Shown: piece by piece, positions 1-8,375 of the stretch | Position numbering within the stretch: position 1 is the first letter of the stretch | Layout of the letters: each line of letters starts with the position of its first letter | Source of the DNA: Paenibacillus sp. PL91 | GTDB taxonomy: Bacteria > Bacillota > Bacilli > Paenibacillales > Paenibacillaceae | DNA length: 64,000 nt | Reading direction: 5' to 3' | Assembly: GCF_012935325.2 (NCBI RefSeq) | Contig: NZ_JABBYG020000016.1 | Location: forward strand, 80,313-144,312 | The notes under the pieces: generated by a model | What the model saw: only the letters and a program-made list of their open reading frames with translations | What the model was told of the DNA's origin: nothing | Database searches by the model: none | Made by a program: the position numbers and the translations under genes

Positions 1-240
1 ACGCCAGGCGCGATTAAAGCCTCTGGGGCGGATATCGTAAGTTATGGAACTCCGATGCTGCCAGGGTCGATGCTGCTCATCGGATATTTGAACGGAGTGC
101 CCATAATGGGCTTGCCGGGATGTGTCATGCATGATCCTTATACGTCATTCGATGTGCTTCTGCCTCGCATTCTGGCAGGCGATACAATCGTTCGTGAAGA
201 TATTGTGAGCATGGGATACGGCGGGCTGTATGGCTGCTAG
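1..240 (+). CDS. Molybdopterin-binding protein, C-terminal end (partial)
   Basis: The frame is open from the first base and ends at a TAG at 238-240, so only the last 79 residues of a gene starting outside the window are visible. The segment with MLPGSMLLIG followed by GLPGCVMHD resembles the end of the MoCF/MoeA-like molybdopterin-binding fold used in molybdenum cofactor synthesis or binding. Its position directly before tatA fits the cofactor-biosynthesis genes that precede the tat genes in Bacillus-type genomes. No terminator is visible before tatA 55 bases downstream, so the two may be co-transcribed. The exact family member cannot be decided from this fragment. Confidence 0.7.
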   Translation, partial: TPGAIKASGADIVSYGTPMLPGSMLLIGYLNGVPIMGLPGCVMHDPYTSFDVLLPRILAGDTIVREDIVSMGYGGLYGC

Positions 241-294
241 TGTATAACGCTTACGAAGTAGTATTACTGCGTAAAGCTTTAAGGAGGTAACATC

Positions 295-528
295 ATGTCA
301 GGAATAGGTGCAACGGGTATTATTTTGCTCGTCTTGGTAGCTTTGCTTCTGTTTGGACCGAACAAGCTGCCAGAGCTTGGACGCGCATTTGGACGGACGC
401 TGCGCGAGTTTAAAGCAGGGGCAAAGGATATTATGGATGACGACGATCGCAAGGACAAGGATTCAAGCCGTGTTGAAGTGAATCGTTCGGAAAATATCGA
501 TAAAGACAATAAGCGGCTTCCGGACTAA
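295..528 (+). CDS. tatA: Sec-independent protein translocase subunit TatA
   Basis: A 77-residue TatA/TatE protein, the pore-forming subunit of the twin-arginine translocase that exports folded proteins. It has one N-terminal membrane helix (about residues 5-20), the LFGPNKLPELGRAFG hinge with the conserved FGP motif and amphipathic helix, and a charged C-terminal tail rich in Asp and Lys. The start is set by AAGGAGG eleven bases upstream (281-287). tatC follows 61 bases downstream, giving the minimal TatA-TatC pair usual in Firmicutes. A second tatA lies at 63386-63580. Confidence 0.97.
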   Translation: MSGIGATGIILLVLVALLLFGPNKLPELGRAFGRTLREFKAGAKDIMDDDDRKDKDSSRVEVNRSENIDKDNKRLPD

Positions 529-546
529 TCGGGCCCGCTTTTTTCT
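511..546 (+). terminator. Attenuator-like hairpin between tatA and tatC
   Basis: AAGCGG (511-516) pairs with CCGCTT (535-540), with additional CCGG/GGG-type pairing inside, and a run of six or more T follows. It overlaps the tatA stop codon. It could reduce read-through into tatC, giving the excess of TatA over TatC that the translocase needs. The role is inferred. Confidence 0.55.
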
Positions 547-589
547 TGAAAAAAAGGTTGTAAACGCTAGGCGAAGGAGGTAAGTGCAG

Positions 590-1411
590 GTGGGATCGGA
601 AGCAAACAACCACTCGGACCAAAAATCACGTAAAGCGCTTCTGCGCGAAGAAGGGCTTATGCCGCTTTTGGAGCATCTTGGCGAGCTGCGGAAACGACTC
701 GTGTATGTGCTCATTATACTAACCTTAGGCTTAGTCGTTGGGCTAGTGCTCGCGCAGCCTACCTATAACTTTCTAATGAGCCAAAAGCCAGCCAATACGA
801 TTTCCTTACATACGTTCTCGCTTTGGGATGGGATCGGCATGTATATGAAATTTGCATTTGTGATCGCCTTGATTTTGGCTTTGCCTGTTATTGCCTATCA
901 GCTATGGGCATTCGTAAAGCCTGCATTGCGAAAGAACGAGCAGCGTTCCACTTTAAAATATGTTCCTTTCGCGCTAATCATGTTTTTGATCGGATTGGCG
1001 TTTTCATACTTTGTTGTGTTTCCGCTTGCGTTTAACTTTACAAGAACGGTTTCTCAGCATTTAAACCTTGAGGAAACGTATGGCATCGCTCAATATTTTA
1101 CGTTTATGTTTAACTTGTTGATTCCAATATCGCTCTTATTCGAATTGCCGCTAGTCATCATGTTTTTGACGGCTATTCGTTTGGTAAATCCGAAGCGGCT
1201 GCGAAAAATGCGTCGCCTTGCCTATTTCATCATGGTGCTTATCGGGGTTATGATCACGCCGCCAGATTTCATCTCAGATATTTTAGTGGCGATCCCGTTA
1301 ATCATTTTATATGAAGTAAGTGTTTTTCTATCCGGAACGGTGCACAAAAAGCAGCTTGCGGCAGATGCCAAATGGGAAGCGGAATACGGAGAATCACCCA
1401 ATCATGCTTAG
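590..1411 (+). CDS. tatC: Sec-independent protein translocase subunit TatC
   Basis: TatC, the six-helix membrane subunit that recognises twin-arginine signal peptides. The start of the mature family pattern is clear: MPLLEHLGELRKRL is the conserved N-terminal TatC signature, followed by hydrophobic segments and the late ITPPDFISDI motif near the fifth helix. Two GTG codons are possible starts (584 and 590); the ribosome site GAAGGAGG at 573-580 is three bases from the first and nine from the second, so 590 is preferred (273 residues). It pairs with the upstream tatA. A strong terminator follows the stop codon. Confidence 0.96.
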   Translation: MGSEANNHSDQKSRKALLREEGLMPLLEHLGELRKRLVYVLIILTLGLVVGLVLAQPTYNFLMSQKPANTISLHTFSLWDGIGMYMKFAFVIALILALPVIAYQLWAFVKPALRKNEQRSTLKYVPFALIMFLIGLAFSYFVVFPLAFNFTRTVSQHLNLEETYGIAQYFTFMFNLLIPISLLFELPLVIMFLTAIRLVNPKRLRKMRRLAYFIMVLIGVMITPPDFISDILVAIPLIILYEVSVFLSGTVHKKQLAADAKWEAEYGESPNHA

Positions 1412-1414
1412 AAG

Positions 1415-1446
1415 GAAGAAGAGAAAATTTCTCTTCTTCTTTTTTT
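1415..1446 (+). terminator. Rho-independent terminator after tatC
   Basis: GAAGAAGAGA (1415-1424) pairs perfectly with TCTCTTCTTC (1430-1439) around a short AT-rich loop, followed by a run of T. It begins four bases after the tatC stop. Confidence 0.85.
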
Positions 1447-1447
1447 G

Positions 1448-1504
1448 TTGACAAAACAAGCCTGCCTGCGCAATAATTAAACAATCGTTTAAAACAGTTG
1501 TTTA
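1448..1504 (+). promoter_or_regulatory. Promoter with TetR-type palindromic operator
   Basis: TTGACA at 1448-1453 and AATAAT at 1472-1477 form a sigma-A-like promoter with an 18-base spacer. Overlapping and following the -10 is a 27-base imperfect palindrome (1478-1504) with outer arms TAAACAA and TTGTTTA and a central TTTAAAA. This is the usual size and layout of a TetR-family operator. The gene two positions downstream encodes a TetR-family protein, so it probably represses its own operon here. Confidence 0.65.
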
Positions 1505-1528
1505 AATAGAGAGCGGGAGTGGATAAAG

Positions 1529-2695
1529 ATGAAACAGGCACTGCAAGCATTTATGAAAAGGCCGACTACATGGGTAGGCATTATTACGGCACTCATGTTC
1601 CAAGTCATTTTCTCGGTTATATGGATGACGGGCTATAACGGCGTCACGGATCGTGTGGATCAATTGCGAATTGCGGTTGTGAATGAGGATCAGCAAATGG
1701 GCCAACGGATTTCAAGCGGATTAATTGAAAATTTGCCTTTTGACATGAAGAAGGCAGACAGTATTGACGAAGCTAAAAAGCAGCTTGATGAGCGAGAGCT
1801 TCAAATGGTTGTAGTCGTACCGGCAGATTTCTCGCAGAAGGCAGCGGCGGCGGACGGTACGGCTTCTATTCAATATTTTATCAATGAATCAAATCCTGCA
1901 CTTATCAAAAGCATTATGAGCGGAGCAGCTGCTCAAATTACAGCAGAGGTTAACCGTCAGGCTGTTACAGGCGGCATTCAAGCGGTGCTTGGCAACATGA
2001 GCATGCCATCCGAGCAAGCAGCGGCAGCGGCTCAAGGATTGTCGCAGCGCGTTACGTCGGATATTCAGTCCACGAATGCGGTTAAAGGCATGAACAATCA
2101 GATGGTACCGATGATGATGGTGCTTGCCTCTTATGTGGGCGCCATGATTATGGGCATGAATTTCGAGCAATCCTCAATGGCAACGAGCGCTTCAGTTAGC
2201 AGATGGCGCCGATTCGCTGCAAGAAGCTCCATTAATGTTGCGGCTGCCGTTCTTGTATCTTTGGTAGGCTCGACCTTGCTTGCATCCTTTGGAGGCCAAA
2301 TGGATCAAGGCTTCCTTCACATTTGGTTGTTCCAGCTGCTGTTCCTGCTAACCTTCATCTTCGTATCCCAAATGTTCCTATACTTGTTTGGGATGGCAGG
2401 CATGTTGTTTAATATTATTTTATTGTCTGCGCAGCTTGTTACTTCAGGCGCGATCGTACCGCGTGAATTATTGTCGGATTTCTACATCAAGCTGGGCGAT
2501 CTCCTTCCGGCTACTTATGCGGTAGATGGAACGATGAATATATTGTTCGGTGGTCCGGCTGCAACGCCAGACGCAATGAAGCTCATCGTTATCGCGATTG
2601 TCGCGTTTGCTGTCAGCGTACTTGCAGTAGCGGTAAAGCGGCAAGCCGTTCTTCAGCAACAGCCTTCAGCGGTTATTGCCGGTCAGAGAAGGTAA
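1529..2695 (+). CDS. YhgE/Pip-like ABC-2 type membrane protein
   Basis: A 388-residue membrane protein of the YhgE/Pip (ABC-2 permease-like) group. It has one N-terminal membrane helix (about 13-33), an extracytoplasmic region of about 160 residues rich in Gln and Ala, and five or six membrane helices from about residue 200 to 365. The motif LRIAVVNEDQ after the first helix is typical of the family. No partner ATPase is encoded nearby. Members have been linked to export, phage infection and drug tolerance, but the substrate here is unknown. It is followed by a TetR regulator and preceded by a likely TetR operator, which suggests ligand-induced expression. Confidence 0.75.
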   Translation: MKQALQAFMKRPTTWVGIITALMFQVIFSVIWMTGYNGVTDRVDQLRIAVVNEDQQMGQRISSGLIENLPFDMKKADSIDEAKKQLDERELQMVVVVPADFSQKAAAADGTASIQYFINESNPALIKSIMSGAAAQITAEVNRQAVTGGIQAVLGNMSMPSEQAAAAAQGLSQRVTSDIQSTNAVKGMNNQMVPMMMVLASYVGAMIMGMNFEQSSMATSASVSRWRRFAARSSINVAAAVLVSLVGSTLLASFGGQMDQGFLHIWLFQLLFLLTFIFVSQMFLYLFGMAGMLFNIILLSAQLVTSGAIVPRELLSDFYIKLGDLLPATYAVDGTMNILFGGPAATPDAMKLIVIAIVAFAVSVLAVAVKRQAVLQQQPSAVIAGQRR

Positions 2696-2768
2696 AGCGA
2701 AGCTTGATCTTGCTGTTTGTCCATAAATACATCAAAATAGAAGAAATACGCTTTCATGGAGGACGATC

Positions 2769-3359
2769 ATGACAACAGGAGACGCGGATATAAAAATCAG
2801 AATACTGTTAGCTGCCAAAAAGCTGTTTGCAAAGTACGGCTTTGAAAAAACGACCGTTCGGCAAATATGCGAGGAGGCAGGAGCTAACGTCGCGCTCGTG
2901 TCGTATCATTTTGGCGGGAAAGAAAATATGTTCGGTGCGTTATTCGAAACTTTTTTTCCCAATGATCAAATCGCCGAGATTGACCCCTCCCTTGATCCTG
3001 TGAAAGGCGTAAAGCTCATTATTCGCGAGGTAACGAGGTTTCGTTACAGCGACCAACAGCTCATCTGCATCATCCAGCAGGAAATCGTCATGAATACGGA
3101 CCGCATTCAAAAAATCCGCAAGCATGTTATGCCGATGTGGAAGCTGCTTAGACACTGGCTAAAGCAAGGTGAACAACAGGGATTGTTCCAATTCCGCTCG
3201 CTAGATACCGCTTTGATGTCTATTGTCGGCACCTTGTTATTTCATAGACATACGGATTATTGGGCGATCTTGCTTGAGGAAGAGCATCCATTGTATGAGA
3301 CGTTGAGCGAGGATTTGACTACATTTATTATGGGCGGCCTTCTTTATAAGGGAGAATAG
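2769..3359 (+). CDS. TetR/AcrR family transcriptional regulator
   Basis: A 196-residue TetR-family repressor. The N-terminal helix-turn-helix (about residues 8-55) shows the classic pattern with AAKKLFAKYGFEKTTVRQIC and VSYHFGGKENMFGALF. The C-terminal helical region resembles the CecR/YbiH-type ligand-binding domain. The ribosome site GGAGGACG precedes the ATG. It is 73 bases behind the YhgE/Pip-like gene without a terminator between, so the two form an operon, and the palindrome at 1478-1504 is its most likely target. Confidence 0.9.
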   Translation: MTTGDADIKIRILLAAKKLFAKYGFEKTTVRQICEEAGANVALVSYHFGGKENMFGALFETFFPNDQIAEIDPSLDPVKGVKLIIREVTRFRYSDQQLICIIQQEIVMNTDRIQKIRKHVMPMWKLLRHWLKQGEQQGLFQFRSLDTALMSIVGTLLFHRHTDYWAILLEEEHPLYETLSEDLTTFIMGGLLYKGE

Positions 3360-3370
3360 CAAAAAGCAAC

Positions 3371-3411
3371 AAATACCGTACGCGAGAAATTGCTGTGCGG
3401 TATTTTTTTAT
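3371..3411 (+). terminator. Rho-independent terminator after the TetR gene
   Basis: AAATACCG (3371-3378) pairs with CGGTATTT (3398-3405) with further GTACGC/GTGC-like pairing inside, and a T run follows. It closes the YhgE/Pip-TetR operon. Confidence 0.75.
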
Positions 3412-3491
3412 GAACAGCTAGCCTTCTATTATGCTGAAACTGTTGGTACAATCTATGGGGATGCAAAAAAAAGAATTCGCTTCCTGGTTTC

Positions 3492-3506
3492 TTGCAAACG
3501 TTTACG
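3492..3506 (+). promoter_or_regulatory. cre-like catabolite repression site
   Basis: TTGCAAACGTTTACG matches the Bacillus cre consensus WTGNAANCGNWNNCW at all but the last position. It lies about 35 bases before the chosen start of the heparinase-like gene, so CcpA may shut off this polysaccharide-utilisation operon when a preferred sugar is present. Confidence 0.5.
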
Positions 3507-3541
3507 AAGGACATCAAGGAGCGCGGATTGAACAGGAGCGA

Positions 3542-5389
3542 ATGAAGATGGATCGCAAGCTGATAAAGGAAGTTATGGATCGAAGCAGAAAGCGCGGGCT
3601 CACACTGCTTACACCAGAGAATGCATCTGATAAGCTTGCTGCACGATTGCTTGAGTCTGAGGGGAATAGGACGCTGTTAGAGGAGATTAAGGCAGAGGCT
3701 GATCTTTTTGCGCAGACGCCTGATCCTGAGCTTACGTACTCGCTCTTTCGCATATTCGGCGATTCGGGAGAGCGATTGACGTATGAGCGCGTTTATTTTG
3801 AACGGCGCAAAAGACTGAACGCGTTTGTTATCATGGCTCTGCTTGCGCTGGGCAATAAGGAATATGAAGCGGCCGCTTTTAATATCATTTGGTCGATATG
3901 CAATGAATTTACCTGGTGCTTGCCTGCCCACTATAACGCGGGAGCGGAGAAGCCGGACATCGATTTATTTGCTGCGGAAACGGGCTTTGCGTTAAGCGAG
4001 GTAAGCTTGCTGCTAGGCGATCGTCTGCCTGCTTTGCTGCGCGAGCGGATAGAAGCAGAGGTGGAGCATCGGATTTTTCGGCCTTTTTTGGAAAATGGCC
4101 CCTATGGCTGGGAGACGTCTGAGCACAATTGGTCTGCGGTATGCGCAGGCTCGATTGGCGCCGCGGCTCTCCATCTTATTGACGATTCAGAGCGCCTATC
4201 CGCTGTGCTGGAGCGGGTGCTCCGTTCGCTGGATTGTTATTTGAGCGGTTTCGGTGAGGATGGCGCATGTGCGGAAGGATACTTGTACTGGCAATATGGC
4301 TTCGGATACTTCGTCTATTTTGCCCAGCTCTTAAAGGCGGCGACAGACGGCAAAATCAATTTATTTGATTCGGGCAAGGTGAAGGAGATTGCGCTCTTTC
4401 AGCAGAAATGTTTTACAGGCGGCAGTACGGTCGTCAATTTCTCTGATTCACCCGCTTCAAGCGGTATTTTTATGGGGCTTAGCTGCTGCTTGCATGGCGA
4501 GTATGAGGAGGTGATCGTACCTGCTGCGAGTCTAAGAGCGGGCTATTCGGCAGATCACTGCGGCCGCTGGGCACCTGCGATTCGCAATTTGATATGGCTA
4601 AGAGATGAATGGATGGAGTCAGAGACTTCTGGCGGCAAATCGATTTGGCCTGCTGAGTCGTATTACTTGCCGGATGTGCAGTGGCTTCTGTCTAGGCATG
4701 TTGCGGAGGATGGCGGCAGCTATAGCTTTGCGGCAAAGGGCGGCCATAATGAGGAGCCGCACAACCATAATGATGTTGGTCATTTTATCATACATGCCGG
4801 TGGACAAGCTTATCTGGCTGATTTGGGCAGTGGCATGTATACGGCGCAATATTTTGGAGCGGAGCGTTACACGCTTTGGTGCAATGGCTCGCAAGGGCAT
4901 TCAGTCCCGATTATCGATGGCACTCATCAGTTAAATGGGGCTGTGTACCGAGCAACGATATTGGAAGCGCATGCAAGCGATCAGCATGATGTGCTGGCGC
5001 TTGAATTAAGCGGGGTCTACGGACATGCCCAGCTTAAGCGGCTGGAGCGTCGTTTTTATTGGGATAAACAAGGGCTGCCGGCATTGACGCTGACCGATAC
5101 GATCTTGATTGCAGCAAGCAGCGGGCAGGCAGAGCGGCTCGTTACAGAGCGCTTCATCACGTTTATTGCTCCAGAGCTAGCGGCGGAGGGCCGGATTCTG
5201 CTAAAAGGCAAGCGTCAAATGAGCGTAACTTACAACCATCACGTATGGGAGCCCATCGTGACTCCGCGAAGCGATATCGATCATTTTGGCCGTGAACGCT
5301 ATTGGTTTACGCTTGATTTTAGGACATCGGTAGCTGCTGCTGCTGAAATGCCTGTGGCTGAGCAATTTATTTTTCAATTTGACTCATAA
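3542..5389 (+). CDS. Heparinase II/III family protein
   Basis: A cytoplasmic protein of about 616 residues with the layout of heparinase II/III-like lyases: an alpha/alpha toroid N-terminal half (about 1-330) and a beta-sheet C-terminal half. The family hallmark HNHNDVGHF occurs near residue 406, followed by the Asp/Gly-rich stretch YLADLGSGMYTAQYFG. Such enzymes eliminate uronic-acid-containing polysaccharides. There is no signal peptide, so it probably acts on imported oligosaccharides. The frame is open up to 3431, but the only ribosome-site-like sequence is AGGAG just before ATG 3542, and a cre site lies between. The next gene is a GH88 unsaturated-uronyl hydrolase, which would process the lyase products. 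The real substrate cannot be told from sequence. Confidence 0.8.
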   Translation: MKMDRKLIKEVMDRSRKRGLTLLTPENASDKLAARLLESEGNRTLLEEIKAEADLFAQTPDPELTYSLFRIFGDSGERLTYERVYFERRKRLNAFVIMALLALGNKEYEAAAFNIIWSICNEFTWCLPAHYNAGAEKPDIDLFAAETGFALSEVSLLLGDRLPALLRERIEAEVEHRIFRPFLENGPYGWETSEHNWSAVCAGSIGAAALHLIDDSERLSAVLERVLRSLDCYLSGFGEDGACAEGYLYWQYGFGYFVYFAQLLKAATDGKINLFDSGKVKEIALFQQKCFTGGSTVVNFSDSPASSGIFMGLSCCLHGEYEEVIVPAASLRAGYSADHCGRWAPAIRNLIWLRDEWMESETSGGKSIWPAESYYLPDVQWLLSRHVAEDGGSYSFAAKGGHNEEPHNHNDVGHFIIHAGGQAYLADLGSGMYTAQYFGAERYTLWCNGSQGHSVPIIDGTHQLNGAVYRATILEAHASDQHDVLALELSGVYGHAQLKRLERRFYWDKQGLPALTLTDTILIAASSGQAERLVTERFITFIAPELAAEGRILLKGKRQMSVTYNHHVWEPIVTPRSDIDHFGRERYWFTLDFRTSVAAAAEMPVAEQFIFQFDS

Positions 5390-5423
5390 ATGACTTATAA
5401 GCTTCGAGGGAGAGGAAATAGCA

Positions 5424-6551
5424 ATGGAACAGATGTGGGTAAATGAGGCTTGGGAAAAGGTGCATGAGAAGGTAACGAGAACGAGCGGCCGAATTGGCGC
5501 AAGATTTCCGCATGCAAGCGTGGACGGCGCTTACGTGCTGGAAGCGCCTCATTGGTGGACGGCGGGCTTTTGGCCGGGATTGCTTTGGCTATTATATCGC
5601 GACTCGGAATCGAAGGATGACCGCTATAAGGATATTGCCGAGGCTTGTGAGCAGCAGCTGGATGAGGTGTTGACGGGGTATGATCGTTTGGACCACGACA
5701 TCGGCTTCATGTGGTCGCTGACGAGCGTAGCCCGCTATAAGCTGCTGGGCGAAGAGCAATCGCGCAGACGCGCGCTGCTGGCTGCGAGCGTGCTCAGCGG
5801 ACGGTTTAATGTGAAAGGGAATTACATAAGAGCATGGAATCCATGGGGCGAAGGCGATCGCAACGAAGGCTGGGCGATCATCGATTGCATGATGAATTTG
5901 CCTTTGCTCTATTGGGCGAGCGAAACGACTGGCGATCCGAGATTTAAGCATTTGGCGATGGAGCACGCGGATACGGTGCTGGAGCATTTTATCCGGACGG
6001 ACGGCTCAGTGAATCATATCGTTATTTTTGACCCGCAAACGGGGGAATTTGAAGGCGTAAACGGCGGGCAAGGCTTTGCGCCGAATTCGGCTTGGTCGCG
6101 GGGGGCTTCGTGGGCGATATATGGGATGGCGCTTAGCTACCGGTATACGGGCGAGATGAGATATCTGGAGGCAGCGAAGCGGGTCGCACATTTCTTCGTT
6201 GCGAATTTGCCAGAGGACTCGGTGCCTCATTGGGATTTCCGCTTGCCTTCCGGCGTTGAGCGTTACCGTGACACCTCGGCGGGCGCTTGCGCGGCCTGCG
6301 GCTTGCTTGAGATCGCAAGAGCGGTGCCTGCTGAGGAGTCAGAGCTTTACCAAGCTGCGGGAGAGAAAATTTTGCGCTCCATGTACGAGAATTATGGTGC
6401 CTTTGACAATGAGTCGGAGGAAGGCTTGATTCTGCATGGGACAAGCCACTATCCGGAGCGGAGAAACGTAGATGTGCCGCTTATTTACGGCGACTATTTC
6501 TTCGTAGAAGGCTTGGCGCGGCTAAGAGGAAATTCCGCGACGTTCTGGTAG
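5424..6551 (+). CDS. Glycoside hydrolase family 88 (unsaturated glucuronyl hydrolase)
   Basis: A 375-residue GH88 enzyme, which removes 4,5-unsaturated uronic acids from the ends of oligosaccharides made by polysaccharide lyases. The alpha/alpha barrel motifs are clear: LDHDIGFMW with the likely catalytic Asp at residue 92, IIDCMMNLP with the second Asp at 154, and the SAWSRGASWAIYG segment. There is no signal peptide, so it acts in the cytoplasm. AGGGAGAGGAAA precedes the ATG. It lies 34 bases behind the heparinase-like gene and 10 bases before the DUF2264 gene, so the three are an operon for intracellular breakdown of a uronic-acid-containing glycan. Confidence 0.93.
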   Translation: MEQMWVNEAWEKVHEKVTRTSGRIGARFPHASVDGAYVLEAPHWWTAGFWPGLLWLLYRDSESKDDRYKDIAEACEQQLDEVLTGYDRLDHDIGFMWSLTSVARYKLLGEEQSRRRALLAASVLSGRFNVKGNYIRAWNPWGEGDRNEGWAIIDCMMNLPLLYWASETTGDPRFKHLAMEHADTVLEHFIRTDGSVNHIVIFDPQTGEFEGVNGGQGFAPNSAWSRGASWAIYGMALSYRYTGEMRYLEAAKRVAHFFVANLPEDSVPHWDFRLPSGVERYRDTSAGACAACGLLEIARAVPAEESELYQAAGEKILRSMYENYGAFDNESEEGLILHGTSHYPERRNVDVPLIYGDYFFVEGLARLRGNSATFW

Positions 6552-6561
6552 GAGGGAGGAA

Positions 6562-7773
6562 ATGAATATGTTGAACCAACTACAGATGGATAGCTTGCTT
6601 CCTGACCGCGAATATTGGCTGGAGCAGATGCTCGCCATTAGTGATCCCGTTCTTTCAGCGCTCGCGGGGCGCCGTCTCAAGGGATTGATGCCCATTGAAT
6701 GCGCTGAGATTGCCGGAGCAAGCGAGGGAGAGAAGGCGGCTTTGTTAGCTGATCGGGCTAAATATTCGCATTTGGAGGCGCTTGGACGGCTCTTATCGGG
6801 CATGGCTCCTTGGCTCGAGAATCGGCAGCTTGTCGGGGCTGAAGATGAAATGCGCAGCCGCTATGCTGAACTCGCCCGTGTTGCTATCGATGCCGGCACC
6901 GATCCGGAGTCGCCGGATTACATGAACTTCAGCGACGGCTTTCAGCCGATCGTCGATGCGGCTTTTTTGGCGCAAGCGATACTGCGCGCGCCTATAGAGC
7001 TCGGAGAGAAGCTTGCGCCGCGCGTGAAAGCGAACGTTATTGCAGCGCTGAAGCAAACGCGCACGAGGAAGCCAGTCTTCTCAAACTGGCTGCTGTTTGC
7101 GGCAACGATTGAGTGTGCTTTGCTCAAGCTTGGAGAGAACGACTGGGACCCTATGCGGATTGACTATGCTTTAAAGCAGCATGAGCAGTGGTATTTGGGT
7201 GATGGGGCCTACGGCGACGGTCCTGATTTTCACTGGGATTATTACAACAGCTTCGTTATTCAGCCGATGCTCGTCGATGTACTTGCTGCTGCAGGCGACC
7301 ACTATGAGGAATGGAACGCCATGCGGACCACAATAGCGAGCCGTGCTCGCCGCTATGCGGGCGTATTGGAGAGGCTGATCGCAGCCGATGGTACGTATCC
7401 GCCGATCGGCCGATCGTTAGCCTATCGCTTCGGCGCGTTCCAGAGCTTAGCCCAAAGCGCATTGCTGGATGATCTGCCTGGTGATGTAATGCCCGCGCAG
7501 GTTCGCTGCGCATTAACGGCAGCGATTCGCCGCACGCTTGACATGCCGGGCAATTTTACGCCGGAAGGCTGGCTTGCAATCGGCTTCTGCGGCCATCAGC
7601 CGAATATTGGCGAGCGTTATATTTCGACGGGCAGCCTTTATATATGCACAGCGGTGTTTCTGCCGTTAGGGCTGCCGAGCGAGCATCCATTTTGGAGCGG
7701 AGAAGATATGGCATGGACCTCGAAGAGGGCATGGTCGGGGCAGCCGTTTGGCATTGATACGGCTTTGAAGTAA
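6562..7773 (+). CDS. DUF2264 domain protein
   Basis: A 403-residue protein matching the DUF2264 family, whose members are common in glycan-utilisation loci and have a predicted alpha/alpha toroid fold. Visible family features are the stretch DGAYGDGPDFHWDYYN near residue 220 and a Gly/His-rich end near GFCGHQPNIGERYIS. The ribosome site GGAGGGAGG is well placed. Many family members carry an extra C-terminal beta domain; at 403 residues this one appears to contain only the helical part. It is translationally close to the GH88 gene, so a role in handling the same oligosaccharide is likely but the reaction is unknown. Confidence 0.8.
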   Translation: MNMLNQLQMDSLLPDREYWLEQMLAISDPVLSALAGRRLKGLMPIECAEIAGASEGEKAALLADRAKYSHLEALGRLLSGMAPWLENRQLVGAEDEMRSRYAELARVAIDAGTDPESPDYMNFSDGFQPIVDAAFLAQAILRAPIELGEKLAPRVKANVIAALKQTRTRKPVFSNWLLFAATIECALLKLGENDWDPMRIDYALKQHEQWYLGDGAYGDGPDFHWDYYNSFVIQPMLVDVLAAAGDHYEEWNAMRTTIASRARRYAGVLERLIAADGTYPPIGRSLAYRFGAFQSLAQSALLDDLPGDVMPAQVRCALTAAIRRTLDMPGNFTPEGWLAIGFCGHQPNIGERYISTGSLYICTAVFLPLGLPSEHPFWSGEDMAWTSKRAWSGQPFGIDTALK

Positions 7774-7910
7774 GCAAATTGGCTTAATCTAAGAATGAAG
7801 AAGTCTGAGCTGGTCATTGCGGAGCAGGCGATGAAGCATAAGGACAAGTCAGGAATGAATGTTGTCCCTTTGGGTATAGTGTAAATTATCGGAAAATTAA
7901 AACCAAGCAC
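7774..7910. other. Spacer between DUF2264 gene and groES promoter
   Basis: About 140 bases without a convincing gene. A 29-codon frame (ATG 7795, stop 7884) is present but has no clear ribosome site and matches no family I recognise; it may be chance or a remnant. No terminator hairpin is evident for the upstream operon. Confidence 0.4.
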
Positions 7911-7939
7911 TTGAAATTAACATTGAAAATGAGTATGAT
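7911..7939 (+). promoter_or_regulatory. Sigma-A promoter of groESL
   Basis: TTGAAA (7911-7916), a 17-base spacer and TATGAT (7934-7939). The CIRCE element begins 11 bases downstream, over the probable transcription start. Confidence 0.85.
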
Positions 7940-7950
7940 AAAAATAGTTG

Positions 7951-7977
7951 TTAGCACTTGAAGGTTACGAGTGCTAA
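7951..7977 (+). promoter_or_regulatory. CIRCE element (HrcA operator)
   Basis: TTAGCACTT, nine bases, GAGTGCTAA: the CIRCE inverted repeat with a single mismatch in the left arm. HrcA binds this site and represses heat-shock chaperone genes until heat stress. It sits immediately before groES. Confidence 0.95.
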
Positions 7978-8020
7978 CGAGAATAAAAGAAGCAAAAAAT
8001 TTTGAAGGAGGCTATTTTCA

Positions 8021-8302
8021 ATGATCAGACCTTTGGGTGAACGCGTATTGATCGAAGCAATCGCGAAAGAAGAAACAACCGCTAGCGGTATCGTATTGCC
8101 GGATTCGGCGAAAGAAAAGCCGCAAGAAGGCAAAGTAGTAGCAGTTGGCAGCGGTACGCTGAAAGATGGCGTTCGAATTGCTTTGGAAGTTAAAGAAGGC
8201 GACCGCGTTCTTTTCTCCAAATATGCGGGTACTGAAATCAAATACGAAGGCAAAGAGTATTTGATTATGAAAGAAAGCGAAATTCACGCGATTTTTGAAT
8301 AG
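8021..8302 (+). CDS. groES: Co-chaperonin GroES
   Basis: A 93-residue GroES, full length for the family. It forms the heptameric lid of the GroEL folding chamber. MIRPLGERVLIE at the start, the mobile loop TTASGIVLPDSAKEKPQEG around residues 19-36 and the ending YLIMKESEIHAIFE are all characteristic. GAAGGAGG precedes the start. It is the first gene of the groESL operon under CIRCE control. Confidence 0.98.
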   Translation: MIRPLGERVLIEAIAKEETTASGIVLPDSAKEKPQEGKVVAVGSGTLKDGVRIALEVKEGDRVLFSKYAGTEIKYEGKEYLIMKESEIHAIFE

Positions 8303-8375
8303 CAGCCCGCTTAGGGTCACATAGAAGGCAAGACAGAGCAGTTCTACTTAAACTATTTTGGGAGGTTTTACGTTA

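Noticed and set aside
3431..3541. Longer N-terminus for the heparinase-like gene
   Set aside because: No ribosome site before 3431, the extra residues look unrelated to the family, and a cre site falls inside.
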